DNA from: Campylobacter sp. RM16192
Lineage (GTDB): Bacteria > Campylobacterota > Campylobacteria > Campylobacterales > Campylobacteraceae
DNA length: 64,000 nucleotides
Direction: 5' to 3'
NCBI RefSeq assembly: GCF_004803855.2
Contig: NZ_CP012552.1
Location: 620,001 to 684,000, forward strand
In this document: positions 35,032-43,939 of the stretch, piece by piece
How the letters are laid out: the number at the start of each line of letters is the position of its first letter
How positions within the stretch are numbered: position 1 is the stretch's first letter
Translations under genes and position numbers: made by a program
Notes under the pieces: generated by a model
Databases searched by the model: none
What the model was told of the DNA's origin: nothing
The model's input: only the letters and a program-made list of their open reading frames with translations

Positions 35032-35313
35032 ATGCAAGAAGGCAATTTTTTAGCTTCATTACTACCTCTGATCGTGCTTTTCGCGATTTTTTACTTTTTG
35101 GTTATTAGACCGCAGCAAAAACAGCAAAAAGAGCATCAAAAGATGCTTGCAGCCCTAGAAAAAGGTGATAAGATCATTACTTCTGGCGGACTTTACTGCG
35201 AGGTTATCAAACCAGAAGATGATTTTATCAAAGTTAAACTTAACGATGATGTAATAGTGCGTATAAGCCGTGACTTTGTTGCCAGAAAAATCGAGACTAA
35301 AGTCAATGCGTAG
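35032..35313 (+). CDS. yajC: preprotein translocase subunit YajC
   Basis: 93 residues: one N-terminal membrane helix (about 7-26) and the YajC motif VIRPQQKQQKEHQKML, GDKIITSGGLY. It associates with SecDF and YidC. AAGGA is seen six bases before the ATG. It overlaps secD by 8 bases. Confidence 0.95.
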   Translation: MQEGNFLASLLPLIVLFAIFYFLVIRPQQKQQKEHQKMLAALEKGDKIITSGGLYCEVIKPEDDFIKVKLNDDVIVRISRDFVARKIETKVNA

Positions 35314-36886
35314 TGCTAAGGTAACATATAGACTCGTTATCTTTTTAATAGCTCTAATTTTTGGCATAGGGTTTTCTATGCCATCTTTTTTGCAGACACA
35401 AGGCGGATCTAAGATCAATTTAGGACTTGACCTTCAAGGTGGCTTATATATGCTTCTTGGTGTAGAAACTCAAGAGGCTATACATTCTAAGATAAAGTCC
35501 GTGGCATCAGGTATAAATTACTATGCTGGCAAAGAAGATATCTTGATAGATAACTTTAAAATAAAAGAAGAGCATGTTAGCTTTGAGCTTTTAGATAGCG
35601 ATGATCAAAATAAGATAGATGGAATGCTAAAAGAGATTCAGGGGCTTGATATTCAAAAAGATGGACTTAAATATAGTATCAGGCTAACCGAAGCAGAGCA
35701 AGTGCAAACTATTGAGTATGCGATAAATCAAGCTGTTGAGACTATCAGAAACAGGCTTGATCAGTTTGGTTTGGCTGAACCAACAGTGGCAAGACAAGGC
35801 AAAGAAAATATCCTGGTTGAGCTTCCTGGAGTAAAGACTCAGGCTGACGAGCAGCGTGCTCGCGAGCTAATCGCAAAAGCGGCTCATCTGCAATTAATGG
35901 CGCTTGATGATAAAAGGCAATCTCAAGCAAATTCGATGAGTAGAGCTGAGGCTGAGAGCTATGGAGTGATCATATATCCAGACGTTAAAAATGAGCAACA
36001 AAAATATGCTGTAAAAAATATCCCGGTACTTGACGGATCAATGCTAACGGATGCTAGAGTAGCCTTTGATCAGCGAACCAACGCTCCAATTATAAATTTT
36101 ACTTTAAATGCTGAAGGCGCTAGGATATTTGGAGATTTTACAGGAGCAAATGTAGGCAAAAGACTTGCTATAGTGCTTGATGGTAGAGTGTATTCAGCAC
36201 CTGTGATAAATGAGCGTATAGGTGGCGGAAGCGGTCAGATAAGCGGAGGCTTTAGCGTAGAAGAAGCTCACGACCTTGCTATCGCACTTAGAAGCGGTGC
36301 GCTTTTAGCACCTGTAAAGATGCTTGAAAAAAGAAGCATAGGTCCAAGCCTTGGTGCTGATAGTATAAATAAGAGTATGATGGCTCTTATTGGCGCTTCT
36401 ATTTTAATTGTCGTGTTTATGGTTGCATATTACGGATTTTCTGGAGTTTTAGCAAATATTGCACTTGTGGCAAATATATTTATTCTTATAGCTGTTATGG
36501 CTATGTTTGGAGCTACTTTAACTCTGCCTGGAATGGCTGGTATAGTACTTACCGTAGGTATGGCCGTGGATGCGAACGTAATTATAAACGAACGTATAAG
36601 AGAGTTTTTAAGAGATGGGCAGGGCGTAGCCTTAAGCGTGAGAAAAGGCTACGAAAACGCAATGAGTGCGATTGTGGATGCAAATTTAACCTCTATTATT
36701 ACTTCTGTTGTTCTTTATGCTTATGGAACAGGTCCTGTTAAGGGTTTTGCCGTGACTATGAGTATTGGTATAGCAGCATCTATGCTAACTGCTATTTTAG
36801 GTACTCGCGGTATGTTTGACACTATAATGGATAAGATAGAAAAGAGCGGCAATACCAGAATTTGGTTTGGATACAAGAGAGGATAA
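35306..36886 (+). CDS. secD: protein translocase subunit SecD
   Basis: 526 residues. The helix LVIFLIALIFGIGFSMPSF is followed by the D1 motif GLDLQGGLYMLLGV, a large periplasmic domain (to about 350) and five further membrane helices with GMAVDANVIINERIREFL, the RND-type motif containing the proton-relay Asp. SecDF uses proton motive force to pull exported proteins. The frame extends upstream to 35270, but the ATG at 35306 matches the family and overlaps yajC by 8 bases. Confidence 0.97.
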   Translation: MRSAKVTYRLVIFLIALIFGIGFSMPSFLQTQGGSKINLGLDLQGGLYMLLGVETQEAIHSKIKSVASGINYYAGKEDILIDNFKIKEEHVSFELLDSDDQNKIDGMLKEIQGLDIQKDGLKYSIRLTEAEQVQTIEYAINQAVETIRNRLDQFGLAEPTVARQGKENILVELPGVKTQADEQRARELIAKAAHLQLMALDDKRQSQANSMSRAEAESYGVIIYPDVKNEQQKYAVKNIPVLDGSMLTDARVAFDQRTNAPIINFTLNAEGARIFGDFTGANVGKRLAIVLDGRVYSAPVINERIGGGSGQISGGFSVEEAHDLAIALRSGALLAPVKMLEKRSIGPSLGADSINKSMMALIGASILIVVFMVAYYGFSGVLANIALVANIFILIAVMAMFGATLTLPGMAGIVLTVGMAVDANVIINERIREFLRDGQGVALSVRKGYENAMSAIVDANLTSIITSVVLYAYGTGPVKGFAVTMSIGIAASMLTAILGTRGMFDTIMDKIEKSGNTRIWFGYKRG

Positions 36887-36888
36887 TA

Positions 36889-37860
36889 ATGCAAATTTTT
36901 TCAAAAGCACATGTTTATGATTTTATGGGTAAGCGCTATATCGCTCTTGCTATATCTGCTATTTTGTTTTTTGGCTCGATATTCTTACTTGCTACTAAAG
37001 GGCTAAATTACGGTATTGATTTCTCGGGCGGAACGCTTATTCAGATAAAGTATGATACAAAAGCACCTCTTGATAAGATTAGAGAAGCTTTGTATAAGGA
37101 TGAGACTTTAAAAAATGCCTCTGTGACTGAATTTGGCTCAGAAGAAGAGATAACTATACGTTTTTCTGGCTCAAGCTCAAATTTGGGTAGCGATATCGGC
37201 ACTAGCGTGTCTCAACTGTTGAAAGATACCGGTAGTTTCGAGGTTCGACGTGTTGATGTGGTTGGACCTAAAGTAGGAGATGAGCTTAGACAAAAAGGAA
37301 TGATGGCGATAGCTATGTCTCTTTTGGGTATCTTAATTTATGTCGCATTTAGATTTGAATGGAGGTTCGCGATGGCTGCGATATTTGCTGAGGCTTATGA
37401 TGTTGTAATAGCCTTGGGCGCCATTTGCTTATTTAGGATTGATGTAAATTTGGATATTTTGGCTGCGGTTTTAACGATCATAGGCTATTCTTTAAATGAT
37501 AAGATTATTATCTTTGATAGGATTAGAGAGAGCATAAACACAAGTAAGAATTCGGCTCTTGAGATGATTATAAACGAATCTGTCTCCGCGACACTTTCAA
37601 GAACTATTCTTACATCTGTAACTACTTTAATGGTTGTTTTGACACTATTTTTATATGGTGGAGATATGATACACGGCTTTTCTTTGGTGCTTTTAGTGGG
37701 TATAGTCGGAGGAACTCTAAGCTCTATCTACATAGCTTCTCCGATGCTTCTTTGGTTTAAATTTAGCGTGGAGAAATATAGAGCAAAAGAGGCTGAAAAG
37801 ATGAAAGCGAAAAAAGAGCGCGAAAGACAAAGAGCTATGTTTGAAAAAGGCTTGGTGTAA
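36889..37860 (+). CDS. secF: protein translocase subunit SecF
   Basis: 323 residues. The motif GLNYGIDFSGGTLIQIKYD and the RND motif IGYSLNDKIIIFDRIRESI are the SecF signatures. The start at 36889 has AGAGAGGAT just upstream and directly follows the secD stop; an upstream in-frame start at 36862 would extend into secD. The C-terminus is rich in Lys/Glu/Arg. Confidence 0.97.
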   Translation: MQIFSKAHVYDFMGKRYIALAISAILFFGSIFLLATKGLNYGIDFSGGTLIQIKYDTKAPLDKIREALYKDETLKNASVTEFGSEEEITIRFSGSSSNLGSDIGTSVSQLLKDTGSFEVRRVDVVGPKVGDELRQKGMMAIAMSLLGILIYVAFRFEWRFAMAAIFAEAYDVVIALGAICLFRIDVNLDILAAVLTIIGYSLNDKIIIFDRIRESINTSKNSALEMIINESVSATLSRTILTSVTTLMVVLTLFLYGGDMIHGFSLVLLVGIVGGTLSSIYIASPMLLWFKFSVEKYRAKEAEKMKAKKERERQRAMFEKGLV

Positions 37861-37869
37861 GGAGGATTT

Positions 37870-38208
37870 ATGAACTGGGGTAAGGTTGTTTATATCTTTT
37901 TTGCGCTGATGAGTCTAACGACTACGGCGGGTTTTTTGTATGATAAAAATGAGATAGCGCTATTTGTAGCTGCGAGTGTAAATTTAGTCTCTACGCTACT
38001 TAAAATCGGTGTTAAAAATATTTTGTCAGCCGAGCTTTTTGCTAGCTCACTTGTTGCTGATTTGCACCTTATACCTGCATTTGTAGTGCTTCAAACAACC
38101 GGAAATATGACCGTTGTTTACTCGCTTGCAATCGGTGCTGCTATCGCAAACTTTTTTTCACTTTCGCTTGTTTTAGTTGAAGCAAGTAAGACCCAAGAAG
38201 AATTTTAG
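37870..38208 (+). CDS. small conserved membrane protein (DUF6394-like)
   Basis: 112 residues with about four hydrophobic segments (5-24, 28-46, 50-76, 82-105) and short loops, no catalytic motif. I believe it belongs to the DUF6394 family of Campylobacterota, from memory of the pattern, and its function is unknown. A strong GGAGG lies directly before the start. It is placed between secF and leuS, 9 bases from the secF stop and 8 bases from the leuS start, so it is part of the same message. Confidence 0.8.
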   Translation: MNWGKVVYIFFALMSLTTTAGFLYDKNEIALFVAASVNLVSTLLKIGVKNILSAELFASSLVADLHLIPAFVVLQTTGNMTVVYSLAIGAAIANFFSLSLVLVEASKTQEEF

Positions 38209-38216
38209 GAGATAAA

Positions 38217-40682
38217 ATGGCTGAAAATTTGAAGTATGATGCCTTAAAAATTGAGAAAAAATGGCAAGAAATTTGGTTAAAAAACGAAGAATTTGAACCA
38301 AAAGATGATTATAACCTGCCTAAAAAATATATCTTAAGCATGTTTCCATACCCGAGCGGACGTATCCACATGGGACACGTAAGAAACTACTCAATAGGCG
38401 ACGTACTGGCAAGATATTACAGAAAGCAAGGCTATAACGTGCTTCATCCGATAGGATTTGACAGCTTTGGCATGCCTGCCGAAAATGCGGCTATACAACA
38501 TAAAATTCATCCTAAAATTTGGACTTATGAAAATATCGATTATATGAGAGCTGAGCTTTTGTCACTCGGTTTTTCATTTTCTAAAAATAGAGAATTTGCG
38601 ACATCCGATCCGCTTTATACGAAATTTGAGCAGGAATTTTTCATCAAAATGTATGAAAAAGGGCTTGTTTACCGCAAAAATGCTGTGGTAAATTGGTGCG
38701 AGCACGATCAAACCGTTCTTGCAAACGAACAGGTTGAGGATGGCTGCTGCTGGAGATGCGGAAATAGCGTGATCCAGCGCGAATTACCGGGGTATTATCT
38801 AAAGATAACCGATTATGCCGAGGAGCTTTTGGCCGATCTTGAAAAGCTAAAAGACAAGTGGCCAAATCAAGTAATCACAATGCAGGAAAACTGGATCGGC
38901 AAGAGCTTTGGTCTTGAGTTTAAATTTAGCCTTGATGAGGCTTCAAAAGAGCTTTTAGGCGGAGAAATTCAAGGATTTGAGGTTTTTACTACTCGTCCTG
39001 ATACGATTTACGGAGTTAGCTATACTGCACTTGCTCCTGAACACAAGATAGTCAAAAAGCTGCTTGAGAGCGGAAATTTAAGCGATGAGGCAAATGAGAA
39101 AATAAAAGCTATGCTAAATCAAAGCCCAAGAGAGCGCCAAGCAAGCGAAAAAGACGGTGTCTTTTTAGGAATTTACGTAATTCATCCTTTAACGGGCGAT
39201 AAAGTGCCTGTTTGGGTGGCGAATTTTGTTTTGGCCGACTATGGAAGCGGGGCTGTTATGGCGGTTCCTGCGCATGATGAGAGGGATTTTGAATTCGCTA
39301 GTAAATTTAGCTTGCCTATTAAATGGGTAATTAAGCCTATTGATAGCGAAGCGGACAGCTCAAAAGCATTTACCGAAAGCGGAATTTGTATAAATTCGCC
39401 ACTTATAAATGGGCTAAATAATGAAGAGGCAAAGCTTAAGATCATAGAAAAATTTGAAAGCGAAAAGATCGGAAAAAGAGTTGTAAATTTTAAAATTCGC
39501 GACTGGGGAATTTCTCGCCAAAGATATTGGGGTGCGCCTATTCCTATGATTCATTGTGATAAGTGTGGGGTAGTTTGTGAAGATATTAAAAATTTGCCCG
39601 TAGCCTTACCTGATGATGTTGAGATAACTGGCGAAGGAAATCCACTTGATAAGCATCCAAGATGGAAGCATGCTAAGTGTCCAAAATGTGGCGGTGATGC
39701 AATTCGTGAGACCGATACTATGGATACGTTTTTTGAGAGTAGCTGGTATTTCGCCAGATATGCAAGCGATCATAAGACTTGGAATGAAAAAGCCTTTGAT
39801 GAAAAGAGCGTAAATTACTGGATGAACGTCGATCAGTATATCGGCGGAATAGAGCATGCGATACTGCATCTTTTATATGCGAGATTTTTCCAAAAGGCGC
39901 TCAGAGATCTTGGGTATTTGCGTGATGATGAGCCTTTTGAGAGGTTGCTTACTCAAGGAATGGTGTTAAAAGACGGTAAAAAGATGAGTAAGAGTAAGGG
40001 CAATGTCGTAGATCCTGACGATATCATTAAAAACTACGGAGCCGATACTGCAAGGCTGTTTATACTCTTTGCTGCACCTCCTCAAAAAGAGCTTGAATGG
40101 AACGATAGCGCGGTTGAAGGTGCGTTTAGATTTTTAAATAGGCTTTATGATAAAGCAGGAAGCGTTAAAAAGTGCTCTAAAATTCCTGACATTAATCACT
40201 CTGAACTTAATAAAGAAGAAAAATATGCTCGCGCGAAAGTCTATGAGTCGCTTAAGAAATCTCAAGAGGTATATACTCAAAGCTTTACTTTTAATACTCT
40301 CATAGCTGCGTGCATGGAGGCTTTAAACGCGGTAAACGCGCAAAACAACGAAGATGTAACTACTGAAGCGTTTTTTATCATACTAAATTTGCTTGAGCCG
40401 ATCGTGCCTCATATCGCAAACGAGTTAAGCGAAAATTTATTTACCAGAGCAAATTTTGGCACTATTGAGATAAAAGAAGAGGTGTTTGAAAAAGATAGCC
40501 TAAATTTAGCCATTACGGTAAATGGCAAAAGAAGAGGCGAGGTTGAAGTGCCAAGCGACGCTAGCGAAGCTGAAATTTTAAAATCGGCCAAAGAAGCCGT
40601 ATCTAAATGGCTTGAAGGAAAAGAGCTCGTAAAAGAAATTTATGTGCAAGGAAAGCTTGTAAATTTGGTGGTAAAAGGTTAG
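38217..40682 (+). CDS. leuS: leucyl-tRNA synthetase
   Basis: 821 residues, class I. HIGH-type motif is HMGH at 51-54 ([16 protein letters not shown]) and KMSKS is in [15 protein letters not shown]. The editing domain contains the TTRPDTIYG motif and the [17 protein letters not shown] motif. Zinc-type cysteines appear in [11 protein letters not shown] and KCPKCGGDA. The C-terminal anticodon and tRNA-binding parts are complete. Confidence 0.98.
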   Translation: MAENLKYDALKIEKKWQEIWLKNEEFEPKDDYNLPKKYILSMFPYPSGRIHMGHVRNYSIGDVLARYYRKQGYNVLHPIGFDSFGMPAENAAIQHKIHPKIWTYENIDYMRAELLSLGFSFSKNREFATSDPLYTKFEQEFFIKMYEKGLVYRKNAVVNWCEHDQTVLANEQVEDGCCWRCGNSVIQRELPGYYLKITDYAEELLADLEKLKDKWPNQVITMQENWIGKSFGLEFKFSLDEASKELLGGEIQGFEVFTTRPDTIYGVSYTALAPEHKIVKKLLESGNLSDEANEKIKAMLNQSPRERQASEKDGVFLGIYVIHPLTGDKVPVWVANFVLADYGSGAVMAVPAHDERDFEFASKFSLPIKWVIKPIDSEADSSKAFTESGICINSPLINGLNNEEAKLKIIEKFESEKIGKRVVNFKIRDWGISRQRYWGAPIPMIHCDKCGVVCEDIKNLPVALPDDVEITGEGNPLDKHPRWKHAKCPKCGGDAIRETDTMDTFFESSWYFARYASDHKTWNEKAFDEKSVNYWMNVDQYIGGIEHAILHLLYARFFQKALRDLGYLRDDEPFERLLTQGMVLKDGKKMSKSKGNVVDPDDIIKNYGADTARLFILFAAPPQKELEWNDSAVEGAFRFLNRLYDKAGSVKKCSKIPDINHSELNKEEKYARAKVYESLKKSQEVYTQSFTFNTLIAACMEALNAVNAQNNEDVTTEAFFIILNLLEPIVPHIANELSENLFTRANFGTIEIKEEVFEKDSLNLAITVNGKRRGEVEVPSDASEAEILKSAKEAVSKWLEGKELVKEIYVQGKLVNLVVKG

Positions 40683-40684
40683 AT

Positions 40685-41224
40685 ATGAGATTTGTAGCCG
40701 CAATTTTTATCGCTGTTTTTTTAATCGGGTGCGGGTATAAGCCTCTTTCAAAAATTACAAAAGATATTATGGGCGAAGATGTTTATGTACATGTGGTTAT
40801 AGACAGAGCCGATCCAAAAAGCAGTGTATGGATAGCAGACAGCATAAAAGAGGGCATAGTATCAAGACTAAATAGAAAACTTAGTGGCGATAAAAATGCA
40901 AAAACAAAGATAATAGCATCTGTAAAATCTGTAAATTTACAAGCACTTCTTTATGATGAAGATGGTTATGTATCCTTATATAAAGCTGTTTTAAAAATGG
41001 AATTTGATACTAAATTGGAAAATGGGAAAAGCCATAAGAGTATAACTACTGGCGAGTATGATTTTACTATTTCTAAAAAAATAAAGGATATTCGCTATGC
41101 AGATAGCGTAATCAGTGAAACAGATAGATATAATGCAATAAAGGAGGCTTCAAAGGAGGCTTTTGAAGAGTATTTAGCGGTGCTTGCAGTAAAAGGGTTT
41201 AAAAATGTCATCAACAATTACTAA
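40685..41224 (+). CDS. lptE: LptE-like outer-membrane lipoprotein
   Basis: 179 residues with a lipoprotein signal (lipobox LIGC, Cys16) followed by GYKPLSK, the typical start of LptE. In Gram-negative bacteria LptE plugs LptD in the outer-membrane LPS/LOS translocon. Sequence conservation in the family is low, so the call rests on the start, size and position after leuS, as in other bacteria where lptE follows leuS. It overlaps the next gene by 20 bases. Confidence 0.8.
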   Translation: MRFVAAIFIAVFLIGCGYKPLSKITKDIMGEDVYVHVVIDRADPKSSVWIADSIKEGIVSRLNRKLSGDKNAKTKIIASVKSVNLQALLYDEDGYVSLYKAVLKMEFDTKLENGKSHKSITTGEYDFTISKKIKDIRYADSVISETDRYNAIKEASKEAFEEYLAVLAVKGFKNVINNY

Positions 41225-42755
41225 AATTATAAGAGATACTATTAGTACGATTAAAGAGAGAAATTTAATACTTACTCCTGATAACTACACAGAAGTTTTT
41301 TGTGAAGTAGCGAAAAAAAATGGCTATGTAAGTCCTGATTGCCAAAAGCTTGAAAAGTATCTTTCTAGGCTAAATGAAGATCTTGTAGATCAACTAAAAC
41401 AAAAAAGAGTTAAAAATATAGACGAATTATTTGCATTTATGTCGGCTAAATTAAACTCATCAAATATAAATGAATTAACCAGGCTTATACACTCACTTGT
41501 TTTTATGAGTAAAAGAATACTTCAAGCAGTGACTGTTCTTCATAATAAAGAAGCTAAAAAATTAGCAGAATTAAGTATCGATACTCTTAGTAAAAAACTT
41601 GATATATCATCTATTGATCTAATTAGAGATAAGTGGTTTGAGTTTTTAACGGATTATGATGATCTATTTATTAGAAGACTTGGTTTTTATGGTGTTAAAA
41701 GTTTTGATGATTTACAAGCGGCTGTTACAGAACTTGATAATGCTTCTATAAGATCAGGTGACACTATTCATCTGTGTCAGAAGATAGTACATATTATAGT
41801 ATGTGCTCTTGCCCCTTCTATATCTGAAAGCATGAATGCTGAAATTGCAGGTTTTGAACTTAGTTTAAAGAATGACCCTAAGCTACTAGAAGCTGACGAG
41901 ACTCAGGACAATATACAAAAACTTATCAAAAGACGTATAGAACTTGACAGGGCTGAAATTTCAAGCAAAGTTTCTGTTTTAAATGATGTTCTTGAAGGCA
42001 TAAATACAAGGCTTTTAAATATGATGAGTAGCTCTTCTACTAGTGGAGCTAAAATGCAAGATATTAAAAAAGATTTAAATTCCATCAATCTAAAAGAAGA
42101 TGGTTTTGAGAGTATTAGAGATAAGCTTATTATCATAGCTGAATCTTTAGGCAATGAGACAGAGCAATTTTCTTTACAAGTAAGTAGCGATCAAAAAAGG
42201 ATAAAAGAGCTTCAAGATAGAATTAGCAGTCTTGAGGGTGAATTGGCAATGGTTAAGGCTGAGAGCAAGGAGGATTTTTTAACAAAAACTGCCACAAAAA
42301 GAGCCTTGATGGAAGAGTTGGATCGAATGGAAGATAAATATAGGAGATACAATATCGACTATTCTTTATGCTTCTTTGATATAGATTATTTTAAAAAGAT
42401 TAACGATACATATGGTCATGACGCAGGAGATGTTATAATAGCAAGTATTGGAAAGATATTAAAAAAATACTCAAGAAAAGTTGATTTCGTAGCAAGATAT
42501 GGCGGAGAGGAGTTTGTAATGTTACTTCCTCAAAGTTCTTTAGTAGATAGTGTTAATTTTGCAAACAAAATTCGCGATATTATAGAAAATTCAAAATTTA
42601 TGTATAAAGATGAGCGAATAGATGTTACTATAAGTTGTGGAGTAACCATAAGAAGCTCTAATAAAAGTTCATCCTCAACTCTTGAATATGCCGATAAGAT
42701 GCTTTATATAGCTAAACAAAACGGTAGAAATCAAGTTGTGCCAAATATGATATGA
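41205..42755 (+). CDS. GGDEF diguanylate cyclase
   Basis: 516 residues. An N-terminal helical region of unknown fold (about 1-330, ending in a coiled coil around 320-350) is followed by a complete GGDEF domain. The active site is GGEEF at 433-437. An RxxD inhibitory site, Arg424-KV-Asp427, stands exactly five residues before it, as in product-inhibited cyclases. It should make cyclic di-GMP. No membrane helix is visible, so it is cytosolic. It overlaps lptE by 20 bases and folC by 4 bases. An A8 tract at 41313-41320 lies near its 5' end. Base composition is lower in GC than the genes downstream. Confidence 0.92.
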   Translation: MSSTITKIIRDTISTIKERNLILTPDNYTEVFCEVAKKNGYVSPDCQKLEKYLSRLNEDLVDQLKQKRVKNIDELFAFMSAKLNSSNINELTRLIHSLVFMSKRILQAVTVLHNKEAKKLAELSIDTLSKKLDISSIDLIRDKWFEFLTDYDDLFIRRLGFYGVKSFDDLQAAVTELDNASIRSGDTIHLCQKIVHIIVCALAPSISESMNAEIAGFELSLKNDPKLLEADETQDNIQKLIKRRIELDRAEISSKVSVLNDVLEGINTRLLNMMSSSSTSGAKMQDIKKDLNSINLKEDGFESIRDKLIIIAESLGNETEQFSLQVSSDQKRIKELQDRISSLEGELAMVKAESKEDFLTKTATKRALMEELDRMEDKYRRYNIDYSLCFFDIDYFKKINDTYGHDAGDVIIASIGKILKKYSRKVDFVARYGGEEFVMLLPQSSLVDSVNFANKIRDIIENSKFMYKDERIDVTISCGVTIRSSNKSSSSTLEYADKMLYIAKQNGRNQVVPNMI

Positions 42756-43939
42756 AGCTGGATGAATTTTTAAGCCACAAACCATTTTTTTACAAAGAGA
42801 TTGATTATACTCGTATGCCAAGGGCTTGGGATAGTATAAAGAATAATTTAAAGCATTTTAAAATCATTCATATTATAGGTACTAACGGTAAAGGCTCAAC
42901 CGGACGATTTTTAGCTCAAATTTTAAGATTAAGTGGTAAGAGCGTTGGGCACTATACAAGCCCTCATATATTTGAATTTAGTGAGAGATTTTGGCTAAAT
43001 GGAGATGTTGTAGGTAGTCAAATTTTAGAGTCGGCTCATGAGCGTTTGCAAACTATGCTTAGCGATGAATTGAAAGTCAAAACTAGCTATTTTGAGTATG
43101 CTACCTTACTTGCGGCTGTGCTTTTTAGCGAATGCGACTATTTTGTTTGTGAATGCGGTATGGGCGGAGAGCTTGATGCTACAAACGTCTTTGATAAAAT
43201 TTTAAGTGTTTTTACTCCGATTGGGCTTGATCATACTGCTGTTTTAGGAGACACAATAGAGCAAATTTCAACTACTAAATTTAAAGCTATGCAAGAAAAT
43301 TCCCAAGCTATACTAAATGACGAGATGAATAGCATAAGTACTCATGTGGCATTTTTGATAGCAGCTTCTAAAAGAGTAAGAGTGAATTTTGCAAGTGAAA
43401 TTTTAGAGAAAGATGATATAGAAAACATCAAAAAATACGCTATTAAATTTTCGCTTCCATATTTTTTGATATCAAATTTATCTCTTGCAGTCGCAGCCTC
43501 AAAAAGACTTATTAATAAGATTGATATAACAAATTTAGACGAGCTGAATCTGCGCGGAAGATGCGAAAAAGTAGCTGAAAATATATATGTGGATGTTGGT
43601 CATAACGAGCTTGCCGCACTAGCCATAGCTCAAAAATTTATCGGCAAAAAGCTTGTTTTGATATATAACTCTTTTGCCGATAAGGACTATAGATCGGTAT
43701 TAAAGACTCTTAAACCCATAATAAAAAGAGTTGAAATTTATCAATATGAGAGCGGCGAACGTGAGCTAGCTACCGATGAAATCAGAAAAACTCTTAATGA
43801 GTTAAATATAGAGCATAGAGATTTTTTAGCAAATATTGACAATTTACACGAAAATAAAGATGAGTTATATCTGGCTTTCGGCTCTTTTTATCTTGTCGAA
43901 GCTTTTTTAAGGCGTTTTAATGCAAGCAAAAATTTATGA
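42752..43939 (+). CDS. folC: bifunctional folylpolyglutamate/dihydrofolate synthase
   Basis: 395 residues, Mur-ligase-like. The P-loop IIGTNGKGSTGRFLAQIL and the second motif FVCECGMGGELDATNVFD, LDHTAVLGDTIEQI are characteristic. It adds glutamate to folates and probably makes dihydrofolate from dihydropteroate. The ATG overlaps the cyclase stop by 4 bases, and the 3' end overlaps mfd by 20 bases. Confidence 0.94.
   Translation: MKLDEFLSHKPFFYKEIDYTRMPRAWDSIKNNLKHFKIIHIIGTNGKGSTGRFLAQILRLSGKSVGHYTSPHIFEFSERFWLNGDVVGSQILESAHERLQTMLSDELKVKTSYFEYATLLAAVLFSECDYFVCECGMGGELDATNVFDKILSVFTPIGLDHTAVLGDTIEQISTTKFKAMQENSQAILNDEMNSISTHVAFLIAASKRVRVNFASEILEKDDIENIKKYAIKFSLPYFLISNLSLAVAASKRLINKIDITNLDELNLRGRCEKVAENIYVDVGHNELAALAIAQKFIGKKLVLIYNSFADKDYRSVLKTLKPIIKRVEIYQYESGERELATDEIRKTLNELNIEHRDFLANIDNLHENKDELYLAFGSFYLVEAFLRRFNASKNL

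Noticed and set aside
41313..41320. A8 tract near the start of the diguanylate cyclase gene, with similar tracts in argJ (about 58018) and pepF
   Set aside because: Such tracts are expected in AT-rich coding sequence, and no G/C homopolymer of the type used for phase variation in Campylobacter is seen. Without read data there is no sign of slippage.
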